From assembly GCA_964036315.1 (NCBI GenBank), contig OZ038487.1, positions 52,774,533-52,838,532 on the forward strand: 64,000 nt of DNA, written 5' to 3'. Shown piece by piece: positions 33,365 to 45,319 of the stretch. Under the pieces are notes generated by a model. The model did not search any database and had not been told where the DNA came from. It saw only the letters and a program-made list of their open reading frames with translations. The DNA is from Acanthosepion esculentum (lineage: Eukaryota; Mollusca; Cephalopoda; Sepiida; Sepiidae). A program made the position numbers and the translations under genes. Position 1 is the first letter of the stretch; the number at the start of each line of letters is the position of its first letter.

Positions 33365-34145
33365 TATTCATTTTATACAAGGCCCAAGAGCCACTTATGG
33401 TAGAAGGTTACTGAAGGAGGTTGCTCTGTGAGTGGTTAGAGTTAAGAGGCACAGTTTGGAGAGATTTGTGGGAAAGGACGGTTAACCCTAGATTTGAACA
33501 ACTTAAGATTTTAGGGGTTGGGAATGTATCCTCTTAGGAGCCAGTTCCACAAAGTAGTGGTTCATGGGACAAAGTTGTTTGAATGGAACTTAGTTCTTAC
33601 AAATGGAACGTGGGTTGTTCCCCTTAGTGTATGTGCCATGGTGGGTTTTATCTGTGGAACTAAGAAATGTAACCTTTTCCATGGAAATAGGGACACATTT
33701 TCAGCTTGATCTGGCTCTTGTAAAGAACATAGAAGGATGACTTTGTTTGGTTGTTTGTTTAGAAGCATACCAATTCCTTATGGGTCATTTAACACCCCAA
33801 AATTTAATTTTCTTGGAAGCATTAGTAATTTCTTTTACAAAAATCTATTGCTGTTAATATATTTTTTTACTATGAAGGTGTATTGCTGGTATTTTTACTA
33901 TAAAAATCTATTTTTATACACTTTCATAGTGTTTAAACCCCATTTTAGGGGTTGACTATTTGCCCATAGCTGGGGCCTTAATAGGTGCTACCACTATGGG
34001 TCAGGGTGGACCTAGGAACAACAGCAATTAAAAGATGATTCCAGGATCCCCAAAACCTCCCAATCAGAGGCCTTACTGCTGGATGTAGTTTACCATCATA
34101 CCCAGAAAGCAGCAGGAGGTGTCAGGTACTTTCTGGAGCGGTAAA
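33365..34145 (-). mobile_element. LINE-A copy split by an insertion
   Basis: 33,370-33,733 carries the LINE-A 3' region on the minus strand, with pieces LVPQIKPTMAHTL and VPFVRTKFHSNNFVP (about 33,562-33,650). Its upstream continuation should be 'ctcttgtaaagttcgaggat' then 'agcaggaggactcaggtact' (as at 39,345-39,385). Here 'ctcttgtaaag' at 33,714 is followed by about 375 bp of unrelated sequence, and the LINE resumes at about 34,108 with 'gcaggaggtgtcaggtactt'. Confidence 0.7.
33735..34107. mobile_element. Candidate insertion inside LINE-A
   Basis: It fills the gap between two parts of a LINE-A copy. AT-rich first half and a G/C-richer second half ('cccatagctggggcctt', 'gtgctaccactatgggtcag'). 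No terminal repeats or target duplication are evident to me, so a rearrangement is equally possible. Confidence 0.5.
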
Positions 34146-34749
34146 TAAGAGAATAAAAGTGTATCAGACTATACATTCTTTTTCTGGTGCCATCTTTGCT
34201 ATATTTCACCTCGAGTAACTCTGACTTGGAGTAAAAAAAAAGTTGTAACTCTTTTATCAAGTATAAATCAAATTCTAATAGATCACTTTAGTTGTGGGGA
34301 AATCTTTATATTGCATTGGTTTACTACATGAAATTTTATTTCCATCAGTAAAATTTCCAATAAGTTTGGTTATGATAAGTGTGTTCTGACTGGTCAGCAT
34401 CTACAGACTCTATATCTTATTTTATTAGGCAGCTCTCTATTTTCTCAGTAAAACTGGTATTAACCAAATGAGGTTGGTAAAATTTTCAGGATCTATTTAT
34501 ATCAGCAATATATTATGTGAGTTCCAGCATATCTATCTTTACTCAAGATATTTCTCTTTACTTGTTTTGATTGTGTAAGCCCTTATTATGCAAACAACAT
34601 GCAACATTATAATTATAAATAAATCTAACAGGTATAAGCTATGGAAATATATATTTAATTAGCACAACATCCTGTATACCCAAATTATTATTTTATTATT
34701 TTACATGATAATATAGGATTTTTAATATTCTATAAACTTTATCAAAGGA

Positions 34750-35010
34750 TCTGTTGGGATGTAATAGATAGTGGTTCAGAATGAGAAATCAGGGAGCTGA
34801 GTTCAAATTTCAGTTGGGTTTTTTACATTCACTTACACATATCTAACCTTGGGAAAGGTTTGAATCAATCTCTTCCTCTTCACAGTTATGGGTAAATGGT
34901 ATGACTGATGGAACCTTATAGCCTTGGTTGGCAACTAATCTAAGGCAAGGAAAACTCTGAATTCAAACAATCCTGGAGCAGATTGGGCTCTGTCAAGCTA
35001 TCTTGTTCAA
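34750..35010 (+). mobile_element. SINE-A, diverged copy
   Basis: 'gttcaaatttcagttggg' at the B-box position, then 'acattcacttac', a 'cttgggaaaggtt' word, 'ttatgggtaaatgg' and 'ccttggttggcaactaatct'. Truncated after the middle and replaced by unrelated sequence. Confidence 0.75.
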
Positions 35011-36374
35011 GACACACCACTACTGCTATGGTTGTAGGGAATGTGGTACCTCTTTGACCCTAATGCCTTATGGAACTTGAGATCGTGAAACTTTATCAAG
35101 CTTTCATAAATTGATTTTGTTATCTTTTCCCCTTTTTTGTTGACTTGGGTATGTTTTTTACATTGTCTAATAATACTCTTTTAATGAGAGATCAAAATTT
35201 TTTTATTAAATTAATAATTGTAAAAGCTGTTAATCATTACGTTAATTTTGATGTATTCAAAATGATTTTCAGCACGACGTGCAATAGCCATGTGTAGATT
35301 TTGAAAGAGTTTTGTGTTGCATGCAGGACTGGTGCTATGATATAGCCCTCCCACCACTACATCTCAATTCTCATAAAGTAGTATTCATATAAAATACAAA
35401 TTTTATTGTATCCTAAATATGTATAATAATGTATCACATGCAATGTAAGTGAACAATTCAACTAGAAAAATTGAAAATAAATACAATATATCTAAATACA
35501 CATAAAATTTTTTAAAATAAATCAACAATGTTTTATAGCCATTTTTAACATCAACTTGAGATTTTCCTTGTTAAAGAGTTGAAGAATTTTAATACATTCA
35601 ATATTATGGATAAAAAATAGTGAATTTTATAAAGTGTTTTTCAAGATTTAGCACAAGCAAAATAATTACATGGATTGCCCCCCCCCCAATAACCCCAAAA
35701 TGAATTTCATCCTTTAATAGTCAGTTATACTTACTTTAATTTGTAATGTATATAAATTTAAGTAAAAAAAAGTAAATGTTGATTAAACAGTGAGGGTCAC
35801 AAAGCACTGCCCAGGGCTCTTAATCAGGCTTTCTTTGCCTTGTTGGAAGTGTTCAGAGATAATATACACAAGCTGTAATTAAATGAATATACTTTTTAGC
35901 TCAAAGCTTCTTGGTTGTCAACCTGTAGTAGTCAAAAATGTCTTGTCCAAGAATTACATTAATTCTCATGCCACCATTATCACTTTTGAAAGAATGTGTC
36001 AGTTTATTGCCTCTAACACTTTGCTATAACCTATTAGTCATCCAAACTCTAGCCCAGCCATCCAATATAGCTCTACATTCATCACTATAAACTTGTTAAT
36101 GAAAAATCAGTTTTCATGTACTTCTTTGCCCAGCTTGCATGCTTCTCTTTGTGATGTTTAATTAATTGTGCTAGTTTGTTTTGTTTCATGTTTTTATTTT
36201 ACAAATAATGTTAATTGCTTTTTTGATTGTTTTATGATACCAGTTCAAATTTTGTTCAATTTTGCAACTTGTGTTTTCATCACTCAATAATTTTGAAAAT
36301 TTGTGTTTCCTTTTTGAGCCTATGTCTTTCTTACAACCCATAGCAACCATTACATGTTTGAAATTGAAAATCAG
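35011..36374. other. Unassigned AT-rich sequence
   Basis: Nothing recognised; contains a C9 run at 35,679-35,687. Confidence 0.5.
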
Positions 36375-37190
36375 GTTTTAAATGGGGGCAAGGAATGGCT
36401 TGCTAATTTTAATGCCTCCAAAATGAAACTGCTTTCTAATGATCATCTGAAAGACTCCTTTTGCTTTCCATCACCATGCCTGATGCTAACTTCCAGGTGA
36501 GTGATTCCTTGAACCTTCTCAGGCTCACACTCTCTACCAATATGCAGTTGGAAAGATTATGTTGCATCAATTGCTAGGCCTGCTGACAGGAAAGTTGGTT
36601 CAATGTGTCATGCCAAACAATTTTTCTCTCCAGAATCTATCTTACATGTTTATAATTCTAATATTCATACATGCTTCAAATATTGCTGCCACATATGGTC
36701 TGATGGTCCTGCTATATATTTAGTGATTCTTGATAACTTCCAAAGAACTGGCATCCTAGCTCCAGTCACCTTGCCACTGCTATAATTTAGCTTCCCTGTG
36801 TCTTTTCTATAAATATTTTCATGGAAACTGTTTCTGATTAGCTTTGCTTCTTCAGTACCTAGACTTTATAAATTTAGGCACAGTATTGGCAAGTGGTGGC
36901 AAGATCTCATCATTTTACAGTTAAAGTGGCAAGATGTAACTGTAAGTTCTATGCTGACAGTTTCTTTTCTCATGCTTCTCTCCCATAGAACTCTCTTCCA
37001 GCTTCTTGCTTTCCAGCCAACTTTGATCTTGTAAATTTAAATGCAATGTCAATTGTTATCTGCTGTATTCTTCATTCCTCGTCTTTTATTATTCTTGCTC
37101 CTTAATAATGTTTTCTATTTCTTATTTATTTGCACTGAGTAACCCCTTGTGTCTTAGTGGCTTTATTGCCTTGCTTGGGGTGAAAGGATG
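36375..37190 (+). mobile_element. LINE-B fragment
   Basis: It begins with remnants of 'GKDWLxxFNASKTK' (about 36,380-36,430), then the 'HHHA...VSDSLNLLRLTLSTN' region, CHAKQFFSPESILHVYNSNI (36,606-36,665), HTCFKYCCHIWSDGPAIYLV, and later NSLPASCFPANFDL-like remnants near 36,990-37,030. It ends at 'cttgcttggggtgaaaggat' (37,171-37,190). No RT catalytic motifs; frameshifted. Confidence 0.82.
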
Positions 37191-37594
37191 AAAACTATCA
37201 ATAACTATATCATTATATACATATTTACATACAATAAGATGAAAATTCTTAATTTGCTTCAGATAAATTATTGTAAATATTTCTCATAAAATCAGATAAG
37301 TTGAACTTCACATGGTATATTTATTATATCAATATATTCTTATAATTTTACCAATATTGGTTGGTTAATATCGATTTTCCTTATGAAAGCATCAATAAAA
37401 CCTGACAGAGTGTATTTGTAAATATATAGTATTCAAATAACAGTTACATCTATATTTCTGTAGCACGGATGAATCACAAGTTTGCAAGGTTGCATTAAGT
37501 AAAGAATGGGTTAAGGAAAGTTAAGATTTTTAAATGCTAACTCTGTTGTTTTTCTATCAACAGAGAATGGATAAGCTAGCCAAATTTGAAAACA
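37191..37594. other. Unassigned AT-rich sequence
   Basis: Nothing recognised between two LINE-B fragments. Confidence 0.5.
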
Positions 37595-38005
37595 AATTTC
37601 AATTTTTGATCCTAGCATCACAGCTTTCCCACCACCTTAACATAGCTTCCATGTGCCTCTTTTATAAATATTTTCATGGTTCTGATAAGCTTTCCTATTT
37701 GGTACCCCAACATTAGAAACTGAAGCACAGTACTAGACTGGCAGTGAGGTCTCATTTTACAGTTGAAATGGCTATATATAACCATAAGTTCTATGCTGTT
37801 TTTTTTCTTGCTGTTCTCATTTGTAAAACTCTCTTCTAGCTTCTTGCTTTCCAGTCAACTTTGATCTTCAGAAATTTAAATTCATTGTCAATCATTATCT
37901 TCTGTCTGTTTAGTTCCTGTTCTTTTATTTCCCACTCTCCTTATTAGTGGTTTTTTTCATGGCTTTATTAACTTGCTTGGGCTGAAATTATTAAAAAAAT
38001 GAACA
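37595..38005 (+). mobile_element. LINE-B fragment, shorter
   Basis: QLSHHLNIASMCLFYKYFHG (37,622-37,681) followed by 'SDKLSYLVPQH', then NF-L remnants, and the terminal 'cttgcttgggctgaaattat' plus an A run. A tail-only copy starting deeper than its neighbour at 36.4 kb. Confidence 0.8.
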
Positions 38006-38049
38006 CAGTGAAACCAAAAGATAAAATCTAATGCTCAAAACAAACTAAG

Positions 38050-38578
38050 TTGGTGTGAAAGGTTCCTTCAAAAAGCTAAATAAATTAAAAGATTTCATCA
38101 GAAACACAGAAAAGACTACTGACCTGTTATGTAATATCAGTCTTCTGTTTGGCAATGAAAGCTGGACAATCTCCTCATATATGAAGAAGATACTTGAAGC
38201 AACAGAAATGTGGTTCTACAGAAGGATTCTGAGAATATCATAAATGTAACATGTGAGCAATGATGAAGTTCTAAAGAAAATGGGAAAAAAGTACACTTAT
38301 ACTTAACATCAGGAAGAGATAGTTGGAATTTCTAGGTCACATAATGAGGAAAGAGATCTTGAAAATTCTGATACTCACAGGACAGATTGAAGGCAAGAGG
38401 GAGAGAGAAAAACAATGTATAACCTACCTAGAGAGCTTGATTAAATGGATGGCAGAACAAGTTTTAGGAGAGATAACAAAAAGACAAAATTTATTTAGAG
38501 CTACAAAGGTCAGGAAATTGTGGAGAGCCATAACCGCCAATGTCCTGAAGGGACACATCACATAGAAGAAGAAGTGAT
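38050..38578 (+). mobile_element. LINE-C copy, reference for its C-terminal end
   Basis: Broken frames give LLFGNESWTISSYMKKILEA then TEMWFYRRILRIS (38,140-38,240), an FLGHIMRKEI segment (38,325-38,355), and a final open stretch IEGKREREKQCITYLESLIK, EITKRQNLFRATKVRKLWRA, ITANVLKGHIT (38,380-38,565). These are the usual landmarks of RTE-like endonuclease-reverse transcriptase C-termini. The catalytic region is absent. Confidence 0.85.
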
Positions 38579-38834
38579 GAAAATTTTCAAATCCATGTGG
38601 TGTTCACTCAAGAAAAAAAAAGCGAGAAAGATATTCAACAGAAAAAAAGCAGTGTAGTTTAAAAATAAACTTCTACATTTTCACCTGAGATAAATAGAAA
38701 AAAGTCCTTCAATAATATTGTCCTCAGCTTTGATGTCACTCAGAAGACATTGTATACTCAGATCATGTGGTTCTCATTCAAGCTGGCCGTCATATCCCTA
38801 ATGGCAGCCTTCACATTCATATGTTTTTTTTTTA

Positions 38835-39610
38835 GAGTAAGGTTCACCCTTTACAAGGCCAAGGGGCCACTCAAGATAGAGAGTTATGTTAAGAGGACAT
38901 TAGTGTGTATAGAAGTGGATAACGGTTAACCCTAGCCTTGAACAAGCTAAGATTGTAGAGATTGGGGAAACATCCTGTTGGGAGTCGTTTCCACCGGGAG
39001 AGTGGTTTGCGGGAAGAAGCTGTTTGAATGGAACTTACTTCTCACCAATGGAATGTGGAGGGAATGTGGGTGGTTTGCTATTATGTAAGTAGTATGGCAT
39101 GTTCTTGCTATGAAGGTTTTACTTGGTGGAACCACAGAATGTAGTTTGTCTGATCACTTTCTATCAGCCGTGGTAGAGCAGTGAGAGGCTCGCCACACCC
39201 CAACTGTGGGAGAGAGGTTGAAGGGTGGAGAATAATTCATCACCCATAAGGGCTTGGAGATGCTTGATAAAGCTGGAGAGTGAGGTCTGGTCATCACCCA
39301 CCCAAATATAATAACAGTACTCCATTTTGGACCTGATCTGGCTCTTGTAAAGTTCGAGGATAGCAGGAGGACTCAGGTACTTACTGGCGCAGTACAGAGA
39401 GCTGACCATTTTACCTTCATTGTTAGCAATGGATTGCATCTACGAGTTCCACTTGAGTTAGAGTGTGAGTTTGGGTCCCAACTGTCTTTCAAGGCAGCGT
39501 GCTTCCCAGAGAGGAACTCCTTACATGTTCTTGGTATTATGGAGCCACTGATTGATCTTCCTCTCAGCAATGCTCACATGTAGTTGTCCAGAGTTTTTGA
39601 ATCATGAGAA
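38835..39610 (-). mobile_element. LINE-A copy
   Basis: On the minus strand: IANNEGKMVSSLYCASKYLS, PPAILELYKSQIRSKMEYCY (39,430-39,310), then GDELFSTLQPLSHSWGVASL (about 39,240-39,180), FIARTCHTTYIIANHPHSLH and IPLVRSKFHSNSFFPQTT (39,120-39,010). It ends at the 'gttcaccc' word near 38,843. Upstream a degraded 'LLGPKLTL' segment (about 39,470) extends the homology. Confidence 0.85.
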
Positions 39611-40267
39611 CTAGGAGACCAAATTATGTGAGTCATATGGGCCCAGCGGGAGGGGGGCCGTGTGCAGTATATTAATCAAAACAATGTCATGGAACCTGAG
39701 GATTTGCATGAAAAAGAGGCAAAGCATGGCAGCCAGAATTGCTCAAAACTCTCAGGGTTCCTTTGCAGCATTCAGTCAATCATTTTGGTAATTTCTTGTT
39801 GTAAAAATAATTATAGTTCCTGGGAGAGATAAAAAGACAATTTGATCAGTGACAAAGGAGGCAGTAATTGGCAATGATGATCTGTGTTTTGTAACATCCT
39901 TATAAACACTAAGGGCTGTCAAAAAGAAAAATAAGATGAAAAAAAACTTGCATTAAAAACCAACACTGGAAATATTTTTCTCATTTCTCAACTTGGTGTG
40001 CATTACTATGAGTACTCTATGGGTCAGTGCAGAACCATCTACACTGACCCTACAGAGGTACTCATACCACCCTACTTACAAGAAGCTGAGTTATCTCTGA
40101 GTTACTGTAGTGACTACTGCCATGAACACAGTATGACTTTGCATTACCAAACCCACACTAAACGTAGCTATGTTAATGCACTTGAGACATCTGTAAGCGA
40201 AATGAGAATTTAAAAATCAGGTGCATGTTGTGCAATATCATATTAGGTATTTTCCACTTATTGCCCA
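39611..40267. other. Unassigned sequence with a 22-bp imperfect hairpin
   Basis: 40,009-40,066: 'tgagtactctatgggtcagt' pairs with the complement of 'actgaccctacagaggtact'. A 71-codon frame (39,998-40,213) spans the hairpin without any recognised motif. Confidence 0.5.
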
Positions 40268-40372
40268 CTAAAGAAGGTGTATTTACATTGTTCAGACTGT
40301 TATCCTTATTTTTGTAGTGACAACCTTTTGTTGTACACTCCGGCCTTCTTCAGATGATATTTGTTGTAATTA
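40268..40372 (-). repeat. Repeat family F copy
   Basis: On the minus strand the ordered words 'ctgaagaaggccggag', then 'aataaggataacagtctgaa', then 'caatgtaaat' match those at 15,665-15,770. Substitutions in the short stem (ggac/gtcc becoming ggat/gtct) keep it pairable through G-U. Confidence 0.65.
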
Positions 40373-40499
40373 TAAAGTTCCAAGTCCAAAAGGACAAAAT
40401 GCATCACACAAAAGTTTTTTCGACTTTATCATACATTTTTCCCCAATATTTTTCTTGATATATAAAAATATATATCATTATCTCATATATATCTATATA

Positions 40500-40820
40500 T
40501 ACATAATTTCTGAGTACTTCCTTTTGATAGGGTGGCTAGTTAACTCCTGTTGTAGGCACTTAGCCAAACACAAATAGATATATTTGTGTTTATTCGACTT
40601 TGTGCTGGCTCAACCACTGATGGCTTCCAAACAGTTTAGTTTAGCCAATTTCACCCATAAGGCTTAAGTCAACAAGTGGCATGGTTTTCAGGCACTTCCC
40701 AATAGCTGGAATGGTCGCCCCCCAGTCACACATTATCAAGAAGTTATCTGCTTGATAAATTGAAACCCTGGTCTCATGATTAGAATACTGAAGTTCTAAC
40801 CCCTCTGACACGTATGTGTG
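40500..40820 (-). mobile_element. SINE-B copy, diverged
   Basis: 'atttcacccataaggcttaa', 'ggcatggttttcaggcactt' and 'tatctgcttgataaattgaa' match 13,725-13,780 and 56,730-56,850. Its antisense tRNA-like head region ('gaaaccctggtctcatgatt') is retained. Confidence 0.75.
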
Positions 40821-40825
40821 TGTGA

Positions 40826-40826
<1 letters not shown>

Positions 40827-40862
<36 letters not shown>
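40827..40862. repeat. (TA)n microsatellite
   Basis: About 17 TA units. Confidence 0.95.
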
Positions 40863-40865
<3 letters not shown>

Positions 40866-40899
40866 CTTCATGCTAATCCAAATATGTAAAATATTATAT

Positions 40900-40938
40900 A
40901 TACACACACACACACACACACACGTGTGTGTGTGTATG
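40900..40938. repeat. (CA)n/(TG)n palindromic microsatellite
   Basis: A (CA) run immediately followed by a (TG) run around 'cacgtg', forming a self-complementary tract. Confidence 0.9.
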
Positions 40939-40940
40939 TA

Positions 40941-41369
40941 CACATATATAGTAATCCATTGGTATAATCCAGGCGAGTCCTATTAACACAACATAGAATT
41001 TGAAATATGTTAAAACTGACTCTCAAAAGAGCGCTCAAATCTCCTACTTCCATAATATGATTCCAGTAATGGTGCCTTCTTCTCCCCATACCTTCCAATA
41101 AGTCCCCTATAACATACTCTCTCTTTCTTTCTCCAAATAAACAGTACACTACAAACTGATACCATAAACAGTTTGAAAAATCCTGCAAATTTTAAAATTA
41201 AAATTCATAGGTGAAAATGGTCATTTACCAAAGTTATCTTAATTCTAATTGTAAAGTATATATATACTGCTAATTCTGATATCCTCACATCTGCTTGTTT
41301 CTAGGATTTTTAATAGTGTTTGTGTAAATCATTGCAATCTTGTGTGATCCATACATGACTATAATTTCA
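40941..41369. other. Unassigned sequence
   Basis: A minus-strand frame covering 41,188-40,868 starts MQDFSNCLWYQFVVYCLFGE and runs into the microsatellite. The non-repeat part has no domain I recognise. Confidence 0.35.
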
Positions 41370-41612
41370 GCACGGGCCTTGCTGACAGCTTGAAATGAGA
41401 AATTGATGATCAAAGTTCAAATTCCAGTCATTCATTACATACACTTTTGCACAAATGCTCTTAGGAAAGGTATGCATCCATGTTTACCTTCTCCACCTAT
41501 TTGAAATAGTATGGCAGACTGGGTACTTCAGCCTTGGTTGGTAACTTGGCTAGGAGAAATAAAACTCCTGGAAGATGGAAAACTTGTTAGAGATGATCAT
41601 ACTTGTTTAACA
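41370..41612 (+). mobile_element. SINE-A, diverged copy
   Basis: 'gttcaaattccagtcattca' (B-box position), then 'cttaggaaaggtatgcatcc', 'tatggcagactgggt' and 'ccttggttggtaacttggct' follow the SINE-A order. It is truncated and followed by (TA)n. Confidence 0.75.

Positions 41613-41644
<32 letters not shown>
41613..41644. repeat. (TA)n microsatellite
   Basis: About 14 TA units. Confidence 0.95.
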
Positions 41645-41647
<3 letters not shown>

Positions 41648-42129
41648 GGAAGAGGGTATAGTAGTCCCAATGAGAGAAAAGTGTATATATTAAAAAGAAG
41701 AGAAAAACCACAAACGTTTTTGGTTGTAATGTGGATTTTTAAAAAATATATTATGCTTTATTTTCCATAATTTTTGCTACACATGTTTCCAGTCTCATGA
41801 ACTTCATCAGTCAAAGAGTGGATATTTCCACATATTATTAAAAGGAATTCATTTTTCTCATGTTTTTTTTATGTTAAATATTCTCGATACTAGGCATTCT
41901 ATTTTTTGTGTGTGTTAGTGACCCAAATGTCTTCCTTGAACTGGCAGTGAAAAAGTTCTGCATGAAGGGTAATAAAATAATTAAGACTGGACTGAGAAAG
42001 GGTGAGAAAGATATCTATGTTCTTATCTTTTAATGATCCCTGTGTGTTCTTAGATCTATTTCCATTTTTTTGTGTTTTTGTCAGAATATTCCCTCTCCAT
42101 ATATACATACATACTGTCTTATTATAAGG
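41645..42129. other. Unassigned sequence
   Basis: Nothing recognised. Confidence 0.5.
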
Positions 42130-42184
42130 AATTAGTATACACACATGTACACATATACATATATATACACTCATATATATATAT

Positions 42185-42283
<99 letters not shown>

Positions 42284-42302
42284 CCTACCTATATATATAT
42301 AT
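42130..42302. repeat. Compound (TA)n-(CA)n-(TA)n microsatellite
   Basis: TA/CA runs with about 20 CA units (42,193-42,233) and about 20 TA units (42,238-42,279). The Tyr/Ile/Thr/His and Val/Cys repeat frames on both strands come from this tract. Confidence 0.95.
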
Positions 42303-42384
42303 ACCCAAGTATAGGATTGGTGTATATGGAATAAATTCCAATAACCAACAAATACTATTCTTAAAAGAGTGCTCAATACAGAGT

Positions 42385-42506
42385 AGAGCAAATATAATTA
42401 TTCATTCGAAAATTATAATATAAATATGTTATAAAATCACTACAAAAATAGCCATTTTGTTTCAACACTTCTGGTGTCTTATCAAGTGATGTTGTTGAAT
42501 GTAGAA

Positions 42507-42512
<6 letters not shown>
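42385..42512 (-). repeat. Repeat family E copy
   Basis: The reverse complement of 13,287-13,402 with few changes, including the stem-loop (gacacc-aga-agtgtt) followed by 'gaaacaaaatggcta'. It abuts (TA)n at its 5' side. Confidence 0.75.

Positions 42513-42570
<58 letters not shown>
42511..42570. repeat. (TA)n microsatellite
   Basis: About 30 TA units, the longest uninterrupted run in the window. Confidence 0.95.
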
Positions 42571-42572
<2 letters not shown>

Positions 42573-42589
42573 TTTCATGAAAGAAACTA

Positions 42590-43060
42590 TGCTCTGGAAT
42601 TGAAATGGAAGCAATGGTGGCACCTACACTGAATCCATCCTAATAAACATTCAGGATATGAAAGTAGTAAATACTAAACACTTCAAATACCTTGGTGTAT
42701 GGATCAATTAGAACAAATTTAGTATAAGAGATAAGGAAATTAAGCATAGAAAAGGCTGTGCTAATGGTTGTTACATACAATACTGCAAATTGTTATAAAA
42801 CCAAAACATTAACCCAAAAACTTTCTTAAATAACCTTGGCAGATTGAGAATTTCATATGACTTTCATGTATGCCATCAAACCCATTCAGAAATATCTAAA
42901 CTATCCGCTTTATACACAGCCACTTTCTAAGATCAATGGTTAGAAATGAAGGCTATGAGCTTTGGGAAAGACCATCTCTCTTTGAGCATTGTAGAATGGC
43001 GCTACAGAATCACAAGCCAAGAAATAATAGAAACCACATCACATGATGACTGCCAACAAC
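42590..43060 (+). mobile_element. LINE-D reverse-transcriptase thumb and connecting region
   Basis: TYTESILINIQDMKVVNTKH then FKYLGVWI and a stop, then NKFSIRDKEIKHRKGCANGC (about 42,620-42,775). FKYLG is the thumb signature of non-LTR RTs. The downstream part gives LSLNNLGRLRISYDFHVCHQ and KAMSFGKDHLSLSIVEWRYR in other frames. Only the copy at 8.2-8.5 kb shares the first part. Confidence 0.72.
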
Positions 43061-44240
43061 AGCAACAACTAAAATGAATTACACATGTAAGTAATTACAT
43101 AATCAAGATGTTAACATTCCACATTACTTTAAATTAAAGTTTAAGAAAAAGCAATAGTGTAAAGAGAAATAACAGCTGCTGGGCTTGAGAAATTTATTTT
43201 CTTGAAAACTGATTTTAATAGAATGATTTTATAAAATTCAACTGAAAATAGCACTAGCTGCTCATCAATGAATCTCAGATATTTCCTTATAAGAAAACGG
43301 TTAATATTACCATTACTATTACTATATATAAGCAATAAGGATGTGTATGCTTAATCTATAGAATATCATTGACAGGAATCAGGGATGGAATTGGAAAATT
43401 GAAAAAGTGATGAGACAAAAAAAAAAAACAGAAATGATTTAAATCATGTGCATGTTTTGCCTCGTATACCAAAAAGTTGGAAACTAGAGAAAAATGTCAG
43501 GGTAACATAATTAATGATAATGATATTACAAAAGCATGTCAAGTAACCATAGAATACAATGATTGAATAATTTGATGAAGAGGAGATTTGTTGGCGAATA
43601 AATGGGATGAGTTTAAAAGAAAAAAAAGAAAAAAACTAGAAGTCAGAAAAATGTTTTAGAAGTGACTAGGAAATAAGAATTTGTTTTTTCAAGGCAAGGA
43701 GAAAAGATATAAAACAACAGAAATACATTAATATAAATTGTTATTTTTTTTTGTGTGTGCGTGCATTGTAGTGAAAGATTTTGAGGAATCATTTACAATT
43801 ACATCAGAAGATAACTTTTTTTACCTGCAAAGTCTTTGGTTGAAATACAACTGAAACTTAGACAAAATGGATAAAAGGTTTGCAATCTTAGTAAAAGATA
43901 AAGTTAAAAAAGACAGTAAAAATGGCAACGGTAAAAGAAGAGTATAAAGTAATAATAAAAAGGTAAAACTGACAGTGATAAAAAAAAAGGTTTAAAAAAG
44001 TGAAAAAGCAATAACAGTAGTTGCTCCAAATTGTCTTTCTGTTATTTCTTGTCACTAAAATGAAACAGTCAGTTCCTAAGAAAATTTTTTTCTCTTAGGA
44101 AAATTAATGATTTTCTTAAACTATTAAAAAAATGATGGAAAATTAAAAAAAAAACTTGAGCAAGTTCCAATATCCTCTTCATAATAATAGTTATAATAAT
44201 AACTATAAAAGATTTTATAAAATTAACTACAATGAATTTT
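43061..44240. other. Unassigned AT-rich sequence
   Basis: A-rich on the plus strand; nothing recognised. Confidence 0.5.
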
Positions 44241-44890
44241 ATTTCTTCAAAATGCCAAGGAATCAGAGTTAATGTGAGAGGTTTCATGACATGAGGTTTT
44301 GAAGTTCCACCGAGAATGTGATGTGAAGAACTCAATTTTTGGTCTGAATTAGAATTTTGGCCCAAATCGGTTTTTCGGCCAGAATTAAACTAACACCTCA
44401 AATCAGACGAGGTTTTGAAGTCCCATTGGGTGAATTGAAGAATTCAAAGTTATTTCTTCAAAATGCCAAGAAATCAGAGTTAATGTGAGAGGTTTCATGG
44501 CATGAGGTTTTGAAGTTCCACAGAGTATGTGATGTGAAGAACTCAATTTTTGGTCTGAATTAGAATTTTGGCCCGAATCGGTTTTTTGGCCAGAATTAAA
44601 CTAACAGCTCAAATCAGACAAGGTTTTGAAGTCCCATTGGGTGAATTGAAGAATTCAAAGTTATTTCTTCAAAATGCCAAGGAATCAGAGTTAATGTGAG
44701 AGGTTTCATGGCATGAGGTTTTGAAGTTCCACAGAGTATGTGATGTGAAGAACTCAATTTTTGGTCTGAATTAGAATTTTGGCCCAAATCGGTTTTTTGG
44801 CCAGAATTAAACTAACAGCTCAAATCAGACAAGGTTTTGAAGTCCCATTGGGTGAATTGGAGAATTCAAAGTTATTTCTTCAAAATTATC
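44241..44890 (+). repeat. 211-bp tandem repeat, three copies plus a partial
   Basis: 'atttcttcaaaatgccaag' recurs at 44,241, 44,452 and 44,663, and a partial copy begins at 44,874, an exact 211-bp spacing. Copies are more than 95 percent alike by eye. Inside each unit the word 'gaggttttgaagt(t/c)cca' occurs twice, so the unit is itself an old internal duplication. Confidence 0.92.
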
Positions 44891-45018
44891 ATTGATATTT
44901 CCGAAGCTGGACCAGAGGTTCTTTAGTTTTGGGCTGGAGGTCCAATAAGTCCTCCACAGGTCAGCACAGAGTGCTGCATTTAAGCTAGTTTTAAATAAAG
45001 CTATCCATATTATTTAAA
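44891..45018 (+). repeat. Outer arm of inverted repeat G
   Basis: 'gctggaccagaggttcttta', 'gctggaggtccaataagtcc', 'tcagcacagagtgctgcatt' and 'aagctagttttaaataaagc' are matched in reverse complement by 46,175-46,320. Confidence 0.85.
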
Positions 45019-45021
45019 ACA

Positions 45022-45069
<48 letters not shown>

Positions 45070-45070
45070 G
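45019..45070. repeat. (TCTG)n-(TC)n-(TA)n compound microsatellite
   Basis: Three successive simple runs. The reverse order (TA)n-(GA)n appears at 46,096-46,165. Confidence 0.95.
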
Positions 45071-45079
45071 TTACTTCTA

Positions 45080-45130
45080 GACATGAGTGATCATGGCTCT
45101 CCACAACTTTTTATCTTAGTTGCTTGAAGT
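45080..45130 (-). mobile_element. LINE-C terminal coding scrap, antisense
   Basis: 'gatcatggctctccacaact' is the complement of the LINE-C final block. Confidence 0.6.
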
Positions 45131-45319
45131 AGTTGAAATATATTTTCATTCACTTAAGTAAAATTTATGATAGCATTTAAAACACATGTGTATATAAGAC
45201 TCCCCACCCCATTTCAGCAGGGAATATAAAGAAAAAAAATTGTTGGATGAAAAATCAAATATTACTAGAACGTCATTATTATACTTTATTTCAGCCAATT
45301 CAAAACAAGCTTCTTTTCA

